Assembly: GCA_009840385.1 (NCBI GenBank)
Contig: VXNX01000013.1
Coordinates: 324,222-388,221 of the forward strand
DNA length: 64,000 bases
Origin: Candidatus Dadabacteria bacterium
GTDB taxonomy: Bacteria > Desulfobacterota_D > UBA1144 > Nemesobacterales > Nemesobacteraceae
Direction: 5' to 3'
Both the position numbers and the translations under genes were made by a program. Of this stretch, positions 36,936-47,134 are shown one piece after another; position 1 is the first letter of the stretch; every line of letters begins with the position of its first letter. Below the pieces are notes generated by a model, which did no database searches, was not told the origin of the DNA, and worked only from the letters and a program-made list of their open reading frames with translations.

Positions 36936-38299
36936 AGATATTCAGAAAACATTTTCTATACCTGCTTTGCATAGCCGCCGCCGCGGCCCTGCTCGCGGTG
37001 CTGCTTCCCCCCGGGCGCGGCCCCCTCGGCTACATCATTTACGTGTTCGCGTTTGTCGTGTTCGGATTCATCCTCTCCTGGATCATCGAAAGGGATATTC
37101 TCAAGGACTTTTCAAGGATATCAAAGGCACTTGAGCATTTGCCCGAAAAGCAGAAAAAGGCCCGGAAGACGGGCCGCAAGGTAGGCGGCTTTGACACGGG
37201 GGTTTCGATCTCCATAAGCGAACTCTCAGAGAGAATTTCCCTTCAGATGCAGTCAGCTGAGAGAGAGGGAAACCAGCTTAAAAGCATAATCGAATCCATG
37301 TGGGAAGGGGTCATAATAATATCGAGGGAAGAGGAACTGCTGCTTCTAAACGACACCGCGAAGGAAATGTTCGCAATAGACGACGCGGCCATCGGACGAC
37401 CCTACATGGAAACCGTGAGAAACCCCGACCTCCAGGCGCTTATCTCCCGGATGCAGCGGAAGAAAAAATCGGCCACCCAGGAAATATCCGTGCTCTACCC
37501 CCAAGAAAGATCATATCTTGTGAGCGTCCGCGTGAGTCCACGCTACAGGGAAATCGTGGTAGTGATATTTGACATCACGGAATTCAAAAACCTTGAGCGT
37601 ATAAAGGCGGATTTCGTGGCGAACGTCTCCCATGAGCTCAGAACCCCGCTTACGTCCATAAAGGGATACATTGAAACCCTTCTTGATAAAAGCTACGACA
37701 CAAACGCGGAGAAAAAAAAATTTCTCGAGATAATAGAGGAGAACACCGACAGGCTCATAGCCATAGCCTCAGATCTGCTCGTGCTCTCCGAGCTTGAAAG
37801 CGGGGAAACCGATACTCAGGACTCAAGGAAGGGGGACGAAGAAATCGATATAAGGGAAACGATCCTTCGCTCCGTGGGTTCGCTTGACTCCCTTTTCTCG
37901 AAAAACAGAGTCAATCTTTCCCTTGAGATAGAAGACGGCATGCCCCCTTACAGGGCAAACAGGTTCCTCGTGGAGCGCATGTTGATTAACCTCGTTGAGA
38001 ACTCGGCCAAGTACACTCCCGCCGACGGTTCCGTTTCTGTCCGCGCCTCGGCACAAAACGGCTCCCTCCGCATAGAGATTGAGGATAGCGGAATTGGAAT
38101 TCCCCCGGAGCACCACGAGAGGATATTCGAGAGGTTCTACAGGGTGGATAAGAACCGCTCGAGGGAAATAGGGGGGACGGGGTTAGGCCTCAGCATAGTA
38201 AAACACATAGTGATACAGCACGGGGGAACCATAGCCCTCAGAAGTACAGAAGGCGAGGGGAGCACTTTTACGGTCGAGCTTCCGCACCGCGATCAGTGA
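36932..38299 (+). CDS. phoR: phosphate-regulon sensor histidine kinase
   Basis: A 455-residue kinase. Two N-terminal membrane helices (about 9-25 and 32-51) have almost no periplasmic loop, as in PhoR. A PAS domain spans about 112-220 (IIESMWEGVIIISREEELLLLN). HisKA carries the phosphoacceptor H234 (FVANVSHELRTPL), and the ATPase domain shows NLVENSAKYT, DSGIGIP and GTGLGLSIV. The start is TTG, overlapping the phoB stop. Lack of a sensing loop suggests that it reads the state of the Pst transporter through PhoU. Confidence 0.92.
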   Translation: MKIFRKHFLYLLCIAAAAALLAVLLPPGRGPLGYIIYVFAFVVFGFILSWIIERDILKDFSRISKALEHLPEKQKKARKTGRKVGGFDTGVSISISELSERISLQMQSAEREGNQLKSIIESMWEGVIIISREEELLLLNDTAKEMFAIDDAAIGRPYMETVRNPDLQALISRMQRKKKSATQEISVLYPQERSYLVSVRVSPRYREIVVVIFDITEFKNLERIKADFVANVSHELRTPLTSIKGYIETLLDKSYDTNAEKKKFLEIIEENTDRLIAIASDLLVLSELESGETDTQDSRKGDEEIDIRETILRSVGSLDSLFSKNRVNLSLEIEDGMPPYRANRFLVERMLINLVENSAKYTPADGSVSVRASAQNGSLRIEIEDSGIGIPPEHHERIFERFYRVDKNRSREIGGTGLGLSIVKHIVIQHGGTIALRSTEGEGSTFTVELPHRDQ

Positions 38300-38312
38300 G
38301 CGCGGGAGACGG

Positions 38313-38993
38313 TTAGTTCATCTCCGAAGTGTGCTGATGCTTAAGCACCTCTCCGGTGGCTATGTAATAGGCGTCCTCAGCTATGTTCGTCGCGAGATCC
38401 GCCACTCTCTCAATGTGTCTTGCGACATAGATGTAGCGAAGTGCCCTGTTAAGCGTGGAAGGGTCCGACATCACGAAGGTTATGAGTTCCCTTACTATCT
38501 GGGGCTCGTAGTTATCGACCTCGTCGTCTTTCTGGCATACCGCGACTGCCAGCTTCGCGTCCCGCCTTATAAACGCATCGAGGCTCTCTCTCAGCATCTC
38601 CATCGCCTTATCGGCCATCTTGGGAATGTCCACAAGCGGCTTTATCGGCGGGTAGTCGGCCATGAAAAGGGCCATTCTCGAGATGCTAGAGGCGTGATCC
38701 CCTATCCTCTCGAGATCGTTGTTAACCTTCATTATCATGGTGACGGTCCGAAGATCCTTGGCCTCGGGCTGGTAAAGAGCCAGGATCTTTACGCAAAGAT
38801 TGTCTATCTCGATCTCCATGGCGTTTACCTGATCGTCGGTGCTGATCACTTCCTGCGCAAGGATCATGTTACCCTCCCTGAGGGCCTTTATGCTCTTGGC
38901 GATCATGCTTTCGACGAGCGACGCCATCTCAAGCAGTTTCTTGTTAAGAAGCACGAGTTCCTCTTCGTACTTTATCATCCGTGATCGCTTCAT
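38313..38993 (-). CDS. phoU: phosphate-transport system regulator
   Basis: Negative regulator linking the Pst transporter to PhoR; 226 residues from ATG 38993, with AGGAGG 9 bases upstream. It has two three-helix PhoU repeats with the metal-binding motifs VNNDLERIGDHASSI and VARHIERVADLATNIAED. The open frame extends to 39083, but that would overlap pstB. It is last of the pst operon. Confidence 0.94.
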   Translation of the reverse strand: MKRSRMIKYEEELVLLNKKLLEMASLVESMIAKSIKALREGNMILAQEVISTDDQVNAMEIEIDNLCVKILALYQPEAKDLRTVTMIMKVNNDLERIGDHASSISRMALFMADYPPIKPLVDIPKMADKAMEMLRESLDAFIRRDAKLAVAVCQKDDEVDNYEPQIVRELITFVMSDPSTLNRALRYIYVARHIERVADLATNIAEDAYYIATGEVLKHQHTSEMN

Positions 38994-39006
38994 CGAGACG
39001 CGCCTC

Positions 39007-39867
39007 CTAGCCGAACTTGCCCGAAACGTAGTCTTCGGTGTGCTTTTTGGCGGGGTTAAGGAATATCTTCTCCGTGGTGTCAAACTCCACTATGTCACCT
39101 ATGTACATAAAGGCCGTGTAATCCGAAACCCGGGCGGCCTGCTGCATGTTGTGGGTCACGATCACTATGGTGAACTTGCTTTTAAGCTCCGTAACCAGAT
39201 CCTCTATCTTGGCCGTGGCTACGGGATCGAGCGCCGAGCACGGCTCATCCATCAAGAGCACGTCCGGTTCAACCGCTATGGCCCTTGCGATGCAGAGTCT
39301 TTGCTGCTGGCCTCCCGAGAGGCTCATGGCGCTGTCGCTAAGCCTGTCATTTACCTCGTCCCAGAGGGCTGCGCGCTTGAGGTTCTTCTCTACGATATCA
39401 TCAAGAACAGATTTTTTCTTGATCCCCGCTATCCTCGCCCCGTAAGCAACGTTTTCGTAGATTGACTTCGGAAACGGGTTTGATTTCTGAAATACCATGC
39501 CGACCCTTTTTCTAAGATCGGTGATGTCGACGTCGGGGTCGAATATGCTTTTGCCGTTAATCGATATCTCCCCTTCGACCCTGCAGTCGTCAATGAGATC
39601 GTTTAAGCGGTTAAAGCAGCGAAGCATCGTGGATTTGCCACAGCCCGAAGGGCCTATAAACGCCGTTACATGTCTTCTTGGGATATTCATGTTGATGTCC
39701 CGAAGGGCCTGCTTTGCACCGTAAAAAAGGCTCAGGTCTTCGACTTCGACCAAGGGATCGGGGACGGGCTTTGCCTTCTCTTGTTTTCTGGCCTTGGGAG
39801 CCGGGGCGGCTCCGTTTATCTCTGGGGCTCTGAATTCTTGTCTCTCCATCGGTTCTCCAGACAGCAT
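39007..39867 (-). CDS. pstB: phosphate ABC transporter ATPase
   Basis: ATPase of the high-affinity phosphate importer, 286 residues: Walker [14 protein letters not shown], the Pst-specific Q-loop region [15 protein letters not shown], signature LSGGQQQR and Walker [13 protein letters not shown]. An unusual Pro/Ala/Lys-rich N-terminal tail of about 38 residues precedes the ATPase fold. AGGAGG lies 8 bases before the ATG. Confidence 0.95.
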   Translation of the reverse strand: MLSGEPMERQEFRAPEINGAAPAPKARKQEKAKPVPDPLVEVEDLSLFYGAKQALRDINMNIPRRHVTAFIGPSGCGKSTMLRCFNRLNDLIDDCRVEGEISINGKSIFDPDVDITDLRKRVGMVFQKSNPFPKSIYENVAYGARIAGIKKKSVLDDIVEKNLKRAALWDEVNDRLSDSAMSLSGGQQQRLCIARAIAVEPDVLLMDEPCSALDPVATAKIEDLVTELKSKFTIVIVTHNMQQAARVSDYTAFMYIGDIVEFDTTEKIFLNPAKKHTEDYVSGKFG

Positions 39868-39900
39868 TAAATCTTCCTCCTCTACTTATACACTATAAAA

Positions 39901-41517
39901 CTACACCGCGGAAGTCGCATATTTTTTCCTCAGCCTGTTTCTTATTATTATCGCCGTTATGTTAAGAACAACCACTATCAGTATGAGCAGAAACGCGGTC
40001 ATAAACACCATGGGTTTCGCAGCCTCGGCGTTTGGAGACTGAAAGCCGAGATCGTATATGTGGAATCCGAGATGCATGAACTTTCTCTCGAGATGAAGGA
40101 AGGGGAAGTGCCCGTCTATGGGAAGATCAGGCGCAAGCTTAACGACCCCCGTTATCATAAGCGGTGCCACCTCCCCAGTGGCCCGGGCGACCGCGAGGAT
40201 AAGACCCGTGAGTATGGCCGGAAGCGCGCTCGGTATAACTACTTTCCAGGTAGTCTCAAACTTAGTGGCCCCAAGTGCAAGCGAACCTTCCCTTATGTTT
40301 CTCGGAACTGCCGCAAGCCCCTCCTCGGTCGCAACTATCACCACCGGAACAGTGAGAAGAGCCAGGGTAAGCGACGCCCACAGTATGCCTCCCGTGCCGA
40401 AAGTCGGACTTGGGAGAGCTTCCTTGAAAAACACCGTATCGATTATGCCCCCTATTCCGTAGAGAAAAAATCCCACTCCGAAAACCCCGAACACTATCGA
40501 GGGAACCCCGGCAAGGTTATTAACGCATATTCTGACTATCCTCACCATCACTCCCTGCCTAGCGTACTCCCGCAGATAAAGCGCCGCTACGATTCCGAAA
40601 GGCATGACCACTATGCTCATGATCAGCACCATGAGCACCGTGCCGAAAATGGCGGGGAAGATTCCACCCTCGGTGTTCGCCTCCCTCGGGTTATCGGTAA
40701 TAAATCCCCAGAACCTCTTTACGTAAAAACCGGCTTTCTCCGCAAATCCCATGTCGTTTGGGCGATAAGCCATGACGATTTTCCCAAGCGGTATCACCTT
40801 CTCGTTTCCATCCGCTGAGAGCATCACCGCCTCGTTTCTGTTAAGTTCCGAATACAGCGCTTCAAGCTTAGCCTCGCTTGCCTTGTAGCGCTGCTCGTAC
40901 TCTTTTATTCTCAGGCGATACTCAGCCTCCTTCACCGGGTTATCCTCTCCGCGCATGGAAAGTCCCCTGAGCTTGAGGCGTTGCCGCTCGATCCCGTAGT
41001 TTATGTCCCCTATCTCACCTTTCTCTATCTTGAGTATCTTGGTATGTATCCTGTTTGCGTCACGTATTAGATCATCAAGAATGGTGAAAGCTTCGGGATT
41101 CCCGCCCGGGATAACCCGCCCTTCCCTCCTTATCTCCTTTAGGTAGCCGTGATAATCTCCCCATTCGCGTCGCTCAAGCACCACGGCGTCGCGGGGATAG
41201 TCTCGCGACGCTATGTCCACCTCGTCTATCCATCTGAAGTCAAGGCCGTAGAGATCCCTGTTTCCTATCTTAAGCTTGATGCGGGACTCCGAACCGCTCG
41301 CGCCGTCTTGTCCCCGCACGGATTCCCTCGCGTGAAGCTGCCCCAGGTAGACAGAGCCGTCCCTGAGCGTGTAGCGCCCGATGTCCGCCGGCCACATCGA
41401 ACCCAAGCCCTTTGTGGCTATCAGAAACAAAAGCCCCCCTATCATCACAAGCGTGATCATGAGAGCAAGGCCCGATATCCAAATGTAGGCGTCGCCTGCT
41501 TTCCAGAACCTAGGCAT
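39901..41517 (-). CDS. pstA: phosphate ABC transporter permease PstA, long form
   Basis: A 538-residue permease. The C-terminal 250 residues are the normal PstA core (FGTVLMVLIMSIVVMPFGI, NNLAGVPSIVFGVFG, EEGLAAVPRNIREGSLALGATKFET coupling helix). Between the first membrane helix and the core lies an extra domain of about 230 residues with a coiled-coil section (about 170-245). Long PstA proteins are known in some proteobacteria. It overlaps pstC by 8 bases. Confidence 0.93.
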   Translation of the reverse strand: MPRFWKAGDAYIWISGLALMITLVMIGGLLFLIATKGLGSMWPADIGRYTLRDGSVYLGQLHARESVRGQDGASGSESRIKLKIGNRDLYGLDFRWIDEVDIASRDYPRDAVVLERREWGDYHGYLKEIRREGRVIPGGNPEAFTILDDLIRDANRIHTKILKIEKGEIGDINYGIERQRLKLRGLSMRGEDNPVKEAEYRLRIKEYEQRYKASEAKLEALYSELNRNEAVMLSADGNEKVIPLGKIVMAYRPNDMGFAEKAGFYVKRFWGFITDNPREANTEGGIFPAIFGTVLMVLIMSIVVMPFGIVAALYLREYARQGVMVRIVRICVNNLAGVPSIVFGVFGVGFFLYGIGGIIDTVFFKEALPSPTFGTGGILWASLTLALLTVPVVIVATEEGLAAVPRNIREGSLALGATKFETTWKVVIPSALPAILTGLILAVARATGEVAPLMITGVVKLAPDLPIDGHFPFLHLERKFMHLGFHIYDLGFQSPNAEAAKPMVFMTAFLLILIVVVLNITAIIIRNRLRKKYATSAV

Positions 41518-43804
41518 CGGACTGCGCGTACTTCCTCCTGAGTCTCTGGCTTAGAATTTCCGCCAGGGTGTTAAGCAAAAAGGTGACCACAAACAGCAGA
41601 ATCGCCGTCAGGAAAAGTACCCTGTAGAGGGTTCCCCCGTGCGGGGCCTCGGGAAGCTCAACAGCGATGTTGGCCGAGAGAGCCCGGAAGCCGTTAAAAA
41701 AGCTCCAGTCCATAACCGGGGTGTTACCAGTGGCCATGAGCACGATCATCGTCTCTCCCACGGCTCTTCCGAAACCTATCATGACGGCCGAGAATATGCC
41801 GGCGCTTGCCGCAGGCACAACTATCCTCATGGCCGTCTGCCACCTGTTGGCCCCGAGGGCCAGAGAGCCCGCGGACAGAGTTCTAGGAACGCTTGAGAGC
41901 GCGTCTTCGGAGATGGTGAATATGATGGGAATCACTGTAAAACCCATCGCGAATCCCACAACCAGCATGTTTCTCTGGTCGTAGCGAAGATCGAAGAGCC
42001 TGAAAAACCAGTCCTTAAAGTCTCCGGCGAAAATAAGGCTCTCAAGGGGGCCGTTTAACCACAAAGAAAGAGCGGCCGCTATTCCTATCACGCCCACCAG
42101 CGTGAAAAGCTCGGCCCCCACGCGGAACCTCCCGGAGAAGGAAAAGGGAAAGCGGTGCCAGAGAAAAAGCATCACAAGCGTAAGGCCGATCACTATAAAC
42201 GGCATCACCACGATCGCAACGAAGATGTTCTCAAGCAGCGGCGCAAGCCAGAGGCCCGCGAGAAAGCCGAGCACCACGCTCGGAAGCGCCGCCATCACCT
42301 CTATAACAGGCTTAACAACATTTCTTATCGAGGGATGGAGAAACTGCGAAACGCAGATTGCCGCGAGGACCGCAAGCGGTATTGAAAGTATCATCGTGTA
42401 TATGGCGCCCTTGAGGGTTCCATAGGCAAGCGGCGTCAGGCTGAACTTGGGTTCGAACTCGTCGGTTCCCCCCGTCGACTGCCACACGTAGCGGGGCCTG
42501 TCATAGCCCTCATACCATATTTTTCCGAAAAGAGTACGGAAGTTCGTCTCGGGATGCGGGTTGTCAAGATAATAGCTTGAAAGCACCATGTCCGAATCCA
42601 CGGCCACCACCCCGTTCGCCTTCGGAGAGAAGGTAAGTCCGGCATAAGGAGCTCCTCCGCCCGGAAAATCAAGCTGCTTTGTGGCGGAAGTCGCCTGGTA
42701 AAGCGAGATGTTTCCCGAGATGTCGGAAGCAAGAAAGCCCCTTCCCCTCTGTGACGCGGAAAACCTGTCGACCGCAGCGGGAAGCGGGGGGAGGACGTGT
42801 ATCTTCATAAGCTTGCTTTCCCCGCCACCGCCCGTAGTTTCAAACCACACGCTCACGTTTCCCGCGGCATCACCGACAATGAGCGAACGGTGACCCAGAA
42901 GGAACCCTATTTCAGTAACTGCCACCCCGGGATTCGCGGTAGCCGCAAGCGTGGATTTGAGTTCCGGAGAAGACGGATCTGAAAGCGACCAGTGATAAAG
43001 CTTCCCGTTCTCCGTTGAGACATAGAGGTTTTCAGTTTCGGAATCGATCTGCACTCCGGTTACCGCGGCTCCTTCAAGTTCCCCGGTAAGATCAGCCGTG
43101 AATATCTCCGTTTCACTCTCCCCCAAAAACCCTTCCTCCTCGACCTCAGCGTAGGTGAGAAGACGCCCGGACGCCGTGTAGGCCGCGACCACGGGGGTCC
43201 CGGTCTCGGGCGAACTCTGGTAGGCAAAGATTTCTATGGGTTCCCCCGTTATCTGGAGAGCTTCTCCCTCCCTCACTTTTGACACTATGGTCCTTTCCGT
43301 CCCTTCGCGGAACTCCACCCTGAAGCTGACATCGAAAGGCACTACGCGACCCTCCCTGTCGGCAATCGCGTAGGACGTGTTGCTTTGAGCCTTATAAAAA
43401 GAGGTATAGCCAGCTGTCTTGTGGGAAATCGTGTGGGTCTCAAGGAGCTTGGGTTCTTCTTCAAGGGCAAAAAAACGAACGGACCCAAGGGAGTCTACAG
43501 TGAAGAACTGTTCCCTGTGCTCATCCACCCCCACATCGAAAATACGTATTTTGTCGGCAGCCGCCCCGGGGCCCAAGCGGTCCCACATCTCCGAGACGGT
43601 TTCAAGTTTTTTCTCGGGGCTTTTCCAGAGAGGAACAGCTTCGATTCCTATAAAAAAAAGTATCGCTATGATGCAGAAAATGATTCCCGCGCCGCCGACA
43701 AATACCACGTGCCTTGCCAGCCTGTCGTAGAGCTTTCTTCTCCGTATCTGCTTTTGCTTGGAACTCTCTTCGATTCCAAGCTCGTCAGTTTTATTGCTTG
43801 ACAA
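41510..43804 (-). CDS. pstC: phosphate ABC transporter permease PstC, long form
   Basis: A 764-residue permease. After one membrane helix (about 32-55) comes an extracytoplasmic domain of roughly 400 residues built of repeated beta strands (for example VTGVQIDSETENLYVSTENG, VGDAAGNVSVWFETTG), which looks like a beta-propeller. The permease core follows from about residue 470, with VMAALPSVVLGFLAGLWL and EDALSSVPRTLSAGSLALGA. The start is TTG with AAAGG 8 bases upstream. Enlarged PstC proteins occur in gammaproteobacteria; the added domain's role is unknown. Confidence 0.92.
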   Translation of the reverse strand: MSSNKTDELGIEESSKQKQIRRRKLYDRLARHVVFVGGAGIIFCIIAILFFIGIEAVPLWKSPEKKLETVSEMWDRLGPGAAADKIRIFDVGVDEHREQFFTVDSLGSVRFFALEEEPKLLETHTISHKTAGYTSFYKAQSNTSYAIADREGRVVPFDVSFRVEFREGTERTIVSKVREGEALQITGEPIEIFAYQSSPETGTPVVAAYTASGRLLTYAEVEEEGFLGESETEIFTADLTGELEGAAVTGVQIDSETENLYVSTENGKLYHWSLSDPSSPELKSTLAATANPGVAVTEIGFLLGHRSLIVGDAAGNVSVWFETTGGGGESKLMKIHVLPPLPAAVDRFSASQRGRGFLASDISGNISLYQATSATKQLDFPGGGAPYAGLTFSPKANGVVAVDSDMVLSSYYLDNPHPETNFRTLFGKIWYEGYDRPRYVWQSTGGTDEFEPKFSLTPLAYGTLKGAIYTMILSIPLAVLAAICVSQFLHPSIRNVVKPVIEVMAALPSVVLGFLAGLWLAPLLENIFVAIVVMPFIVIGLTLVMLFLWHRFPFSFSGRFRVGAELFTLVGVIGIAAALSLWLNGPLESLIFAGDFKDWFFRLFDLRYDQRNMLVVGFAMGFTVIPIIFTISEDALSSVPRTLSAGSLALGANRWQTAMRIVVPAASAGIFSAVMIGFGRAVGETMIVLMATGNTPVMDWSFFNGFRALSANIAVELPEAPHGGTLYRVLFLTAILLFVVTFLLNTLAEILSQRLRRKYAQSDA

Positions 43805-43848
43805 TGAAGTTACCTTTCATCCGAAATATCAGGCATGAAAAAGAGGGA

Positions 43849-44853
43849 TTAGAACCCGACCTCCTTTGCTCCTACAAGTACTCTGAGCTCGGAGACTTTG
43901 GCGGCTGTCAGGGGCAGATAGCCGTCTTTTATGACTATTTCCTGTCCCTCCTGGCTAAGAATGTACCTGAGGAACTCGAGGCGAAGCGGATCAAGCGCTT
44001 CATTTGGTTTTTTGTTAATGTAGAGGTAGAGGTACCTTCCAAGCGGATACTTCTTGCCGACAATATTTTCGAGACTGGGACCAAAACAGCCCTTCTCCAC
44101 AGACTTCGCAATCTCGATTGCCTTTACTCCGGATGTTTTGTACCCGATGCCGCTGTAGCCGATACCCTGAAGATCCTCGGTGATTCCCTGCACAACGGCG
44201 GAGGATCCGGGCTGTTCCTTGACGGTGTCCTTGTAGTCGCCCTTGCAAAGCGCCTTCTTCTTGAAGTAGCCGTAGGTGCCCGACGCGGAGTTTCGTCCGT
44301 AAACGCTTATCGGCTTACCGGCCCAATCGCCGCCTAGTCCTGCCGCTCCCCACGTGAAAATATCGGAGCCACCCCCGCATTTTCTGTTCTTTGAGAAAAT
44401 GGCATCAACCTGCTTTATCAAGAGACAGCTAAGCGGGTTGTCCTTGTTTACGTAGACCGCGAGCGCGTCAATTGACGTCGGAACCGCGGTCGGCTTATAG
44501 CCGGCTTCCTTTTCAAATTCGTCAATCTCTTTTGATTTCATCATTCTTGACATGGGTCCGAACTGTGAAGTCCCCGCTATGAGGGCCGGAGGAGCGGTAC
44601 TTGAACCCTTGCCCTCTATCTGGCATCTAACGCTGGGGTAGAACTTTGCGAATCCCTCGCACCAGAACGTCATAAGATTGTTCATGGTGTCGGAACCCAC
44701 GCTGTCTATGTTTCCAGAAACACCCGTCACCTTAGTGTAGGAAGGTATGGCCGGGTCAACAGTGACTGTCTGGGCAGAGGCGACCGGACCGAGGGCGAGC
44801 GCGCAGATGACCGCCACAAACACAAAACATGATTTAACACTCAAATTTTTCAC
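43849..44853 (-). CDS. pstS: periplasmic phosphate-binding protein
   Basis: Captures inorganic phosphate for PstCAB; 334 residues from the GTG at 44853, chosen because AGGAGG lies 9 bases upstream and a signal peptide (ending GPVASAQ) follows directly. Binding-loop segments are SVGSDTMNNLMTFWCEGF, EGKGSSTAPPAL, SQFGPMSRMM and YGRNSASGTYGYF. It is preceded by a Pho-box-like repeat and is first gene of the pst operon. Confidence 0.93.
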   Translation of the reverse strand: MKNLSVKSCFVFVAVICALALGPVASAQTVTVDPAIPSYTKVTGVSGNIDSVGSDTMNNLMTFWCEGFAKFYPSVRCQIEGKGSSTAPPALIAGTSQFGPMSRMMKSKEIDEFEKEAGYKPTAVPTSIDALAVYVNKDNPLSCLLIKQVDAIFSKNRKCGGGSDIFTWGAAGLGGDWAGKPISVYGRNSASGTYGYFKKKALCKGDYKDTVKEQPGSSAVVQGITEDLQGIGYSGIGYKTSGVKAIEIAKSVEKGCFGPSLENIVGKKYPLGRYLYLYINKKPNEALDPLRLEFLRYILSQEGQEIVIKDGYLPLTAAKVSELRVLVGAKEVGF

Positions 44854-44900
44854 TACGGGAATCCTCCTTAAGATAGTGAAAAACAGATCAAACAAGCTGG

Positions 44901-44948
44901 ATTAATTAAAACCCGGAAAGGTTAAGTGCGTGTTAAGAAGCAATTAAA
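44901..44948 (-). promoter_or_regulatory. Pho-box-like half-site array and -10 of the pst operon
   Basis: On the minus strand CTTAAC occurs twice exactly 11 bases apart (complements of 44932-44937 and 44921-44926), preceded by a weaker TTTAAT at the same interval (44943-44948). TTTAAT or TTAATT about 10-11 bases further is the -10. The layout matches the porin promoter and has no -35 hexamer, as expected for PhoB-dependent activation. Confidence 0.72.
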
Positions 44949-45014
44949 GGAGGGTAAACAAAAATAACGAGGGAGAACGACGCAACCGGAAGAAAAAAGA
45001 GCCGCTTGACAGCG

Positions 45015-45851
45015 CTAGCGTCCGGTTTCTTTGGCAATTATAATGCGATTGTTGGGAGCCTTCCGGCTTGCCTCGTAATATTCCATGGCTTCGGGCATCC
45101 ACTTGCGAAGATTCTTTATCCTGGTCCTGTAACCTGGGTGGGTAGAAAGAAACTCAGGCGGAGCGCCCCGTCCCGCAGCTCCCATCCTCTCCCAGAAAGG
45201 AATCGCCTCGCGCGGGTCATAGCCCGCCTTCGCCATATATATAAGGCCTATCCTGTCGGCCTCGGATTCCTGCTTTCTTGAAAACGGCAGGGCGACCACG
45301 AGAGTGGTTCCGATCCCGTAGGCCGCAAGAACCCTGCTTTGTGTTTTCTTGTCCTTTTTGTTCATGGCCGACGCCAGGGCCGCAGAACCCATCTCAAGCA
45401 GTATCCCGAGAGTGAGTCTCTCCCCGCCGTGGCGCGCTGTTGCGTGGGCGACCTCATGGGCCATCACAGTCGCCAATCCCGCATCGGTTTTGGCAACGTG
45501 CATCATTCCCGTGTAAACCCCGATTTTCCCGCCGGGAAGCGCGAAGGCGTTTACCATCTTGTCATTATCGAAAACTGTGTATTGCCACCTGAGATTGGGT
45601 GTGTGTGATACCGCCGCTATGCGTTGGCCGACCCTTGTTACGGTCTGGGCGTAGTGCTTGTTTTTCGAGACCTTTTCGGTCTCAAGCATGCCGAGATACG
45701 CACTTGCGCCGAGCTGCATTTCAAACGCCCGGGGGAGGAGGATTAGCTGGGTTCTGTTAGTGATCGGAACTTTGGCGCACGCAACAAGTAGGAGCAGAAA
45801 AAGCAGAACTGCAACCGGAAAAAAATTCTTCCTTTTGAGTATCGACCTCAA
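45015..45851 (-). CDS. M48-family lipoprotein metalloprotease
   Basis: A 278-residue peptidase anchored as a lipoprotein: lipobox LLVAC with Cys25. The zinc site is HEVAH (132-136) with the third ligand in ESEADRIG, and the segment DNDKMVNAFALPGGKIGVYTGM is diagnostic for the YggG/LoiP/Oma1-like group. The C-terminal STHPGYRTRIKNL is also typical. It is probably involved in envelope protein quality control, by family inference. Confidence 0.92.
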   Translation of the reverse strand: MRSILKRKNFFPVAVLLFLLLLVACAKVPITNRTQLILLPRAFEMQLGASAYLGMLETEKVSKNKHYAQTVTRVGQRIAAVSHTPNLRWQYTVFDNDKMVNAFALPGGKIGVYTGMMHVAKTDAGLATVMAHEVAHATARHGGERLTLGILLEMGSAALASAMNKKDKKTQSRVLAAYGIGTTLVVALPFSRKQESEADRIGLIYMAKAGYDPREAIPFWERMGAAGRGAPPEFLSTHPGYRTRIKNLRKWMPEAMEYYEASRKAPNNRIIIAKETGR

Positions 45852-45868
45852 TTCCCGTTAATTCTCTA

Positions 45869-45888
45869 GGCCCGCAAGCCTGCGGGCC
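45869..45888. terminator. perfect GC-rich hairpin between the aminotransferase and protease genes
   Basis: GGCCCGCA-AGCC-TGCGGGCC: eight pairs with a four-base loop. No T-run follows on either strand, so it is at best a partial or Rho-assisted terminator for the aminotransferase gene, or an mRNA-stabilising stem. Confidence 0.45.
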
Positions 45889-45928
45889 CAAGATAAAGTA
45901 AAAATCCTAGCCTTCTATGCTAATGGAA

Positions 45929-47101
45929 TCAGGAAAGATCAGCTTCCCTCATTCTCTTCATGCCCTCGTCTATGTCATCGTCAGAACATGCGTAGGTGAC
46001 GCGGACATAACCTTCTCCCTGGCTTCCGAAGGCCGTACCGGCAACTACGGCAACCGCCGCGCGCTCCACGAGCCTGTCGGTGAACTGCTGAGAGGTAAGT
46101 CCCGTGCCCGAGATGTCGGCAAACGCGTAAAAAGCTCCGTCGGGCGTATCGCAGGTTATGCCATCAACACTGTTTAGCCCGGCAACCATACGGTCCCTTT
46201 TCTGCTCGAGCAAAACAAGCTTGTTCTCGACCCAGTCCTGCGGTCCCGTGAGCGCCGCGTGCGCCGCTTTCTGTATGAACGCCGCCACGTTCGTTATCGA
46301 GTCCTGAAGGAATATCGAGAGCTTATCGATAACAGGCTTCGGAGCCACGGTCCACCCTATTCTCCACCCCGTCATGGCCCAAGTCTTTGAGAACGTGTCT
46401 ATGCAGATCACCCTGTCGCGTATGCTCTCTATCGAGGAGATCGAGAGATGCGGCTTTCCGAAGGTGACCTGAGAGAATATCTCGTCCGATATAACCATCA
46501 CCTGGGGATGGCGCTCAAGCATGTCGGCTATCTCCTGGGGATTTTCCACTAGGTGGCCGTTAGGCCTCTGGGGGGTGTTTATGATCACGAGCTTTGTTTT
46601 AGGAGTTATGAGTTCCTCAAGCTTCTCTACGTCGAACTGCCAGTCGGGCTTCGTTAACGGGGTATGCTTTATCACCGCGTTTGCGTACTTTGCCCATACC
46701 TCATCGGGGGGATACCCTGGGTTCGGAAATATCACCTCGTCCCCGTCCTCAAGAAAAGTAAGAAGGTTCATCGTAAGGGAGTGCTTAGCTCCCGCTGTCA
46801 CTATGACCTCATCTGGCTCCGTGGGCCTTCCCCGCTCAAGCATCTTCTCCGCTATGGCCTCCCGAAGCTCCGGAAGTCCCGGTCCGGGATCGTACCTTAC
46901 GTAACCGTCTCTAAGTGCCTGCTCCGTAGCGTCAAGAACATGCTCCGGCGTATCGAAATCGGGTCCCTGATAATCACCCTTTTCAAAGTGAATGATCTTT
47001 TTCCCCGTTTTCCTCTCAAGTTCCCTCGCGACCCTCATGCTCGCCCACTGCTTGGGCGGAACAAAGTGCTGGGTCCGCGAACTGTATCCATATGATGACA
47101 T
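45929..47101 (-). CDS. class I/II PLP-dependent aminotransferase
   Basis: A 390-residue fold-type I aminotransferase. VTAGAKHSL, NPGYPPDEV and INTPQRPNGHLV are typical, the aspartate of ISDEIFS contacts the pyridine nitrogen, and the PLP lysine is in DTFSKTWAMTGWRIGW. The C-terminal arginine for the substrate carboxylate is in EGYVRVTYA. Substrate is unknown; aspartate or branched/aromatic 2-oxo acids are possible. A TetR regulator lies 33 bases upstream in the same direction. Confidence 0.9.
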   Translation of the reverse strand: MSSYGYSSRTQHFVPPKQWASMRVARELERKTGKKIIHFEKGDYQGPDFDTPEHVLDATEQALRDGYVRYDPGPGLPELREAIAEKMLERGRPTEPDEVIVTAGAKHSLTMNLLTFLEDGDEVIFPNPGYPPDEVWAKYANAVIKHTPLTKPDWQFDVEKLEELITPKTKLVIINTPQRPNGHLVENPQEIADMLERHPQVMVISDEIFSQVTFGKPHLSISSIESIRDRVICIDTFSKTWAMTGWRIGWTVAPKPVIDKLSIFLQDSITNVAAFIQKAAHAALTGPQDWVENKLVLLEQKRDRMVAGLNSVDGITCDTPDGAFYAFADISGTGLTSQQFTDRLVERAAVAVVAGTAFGSQGEGYVRVTYACSDDDIDEGMKRMREADLS

Positions 47102-47134
47102 AACTTCTATCCTCCTTAAATATGTTTCAAAAAG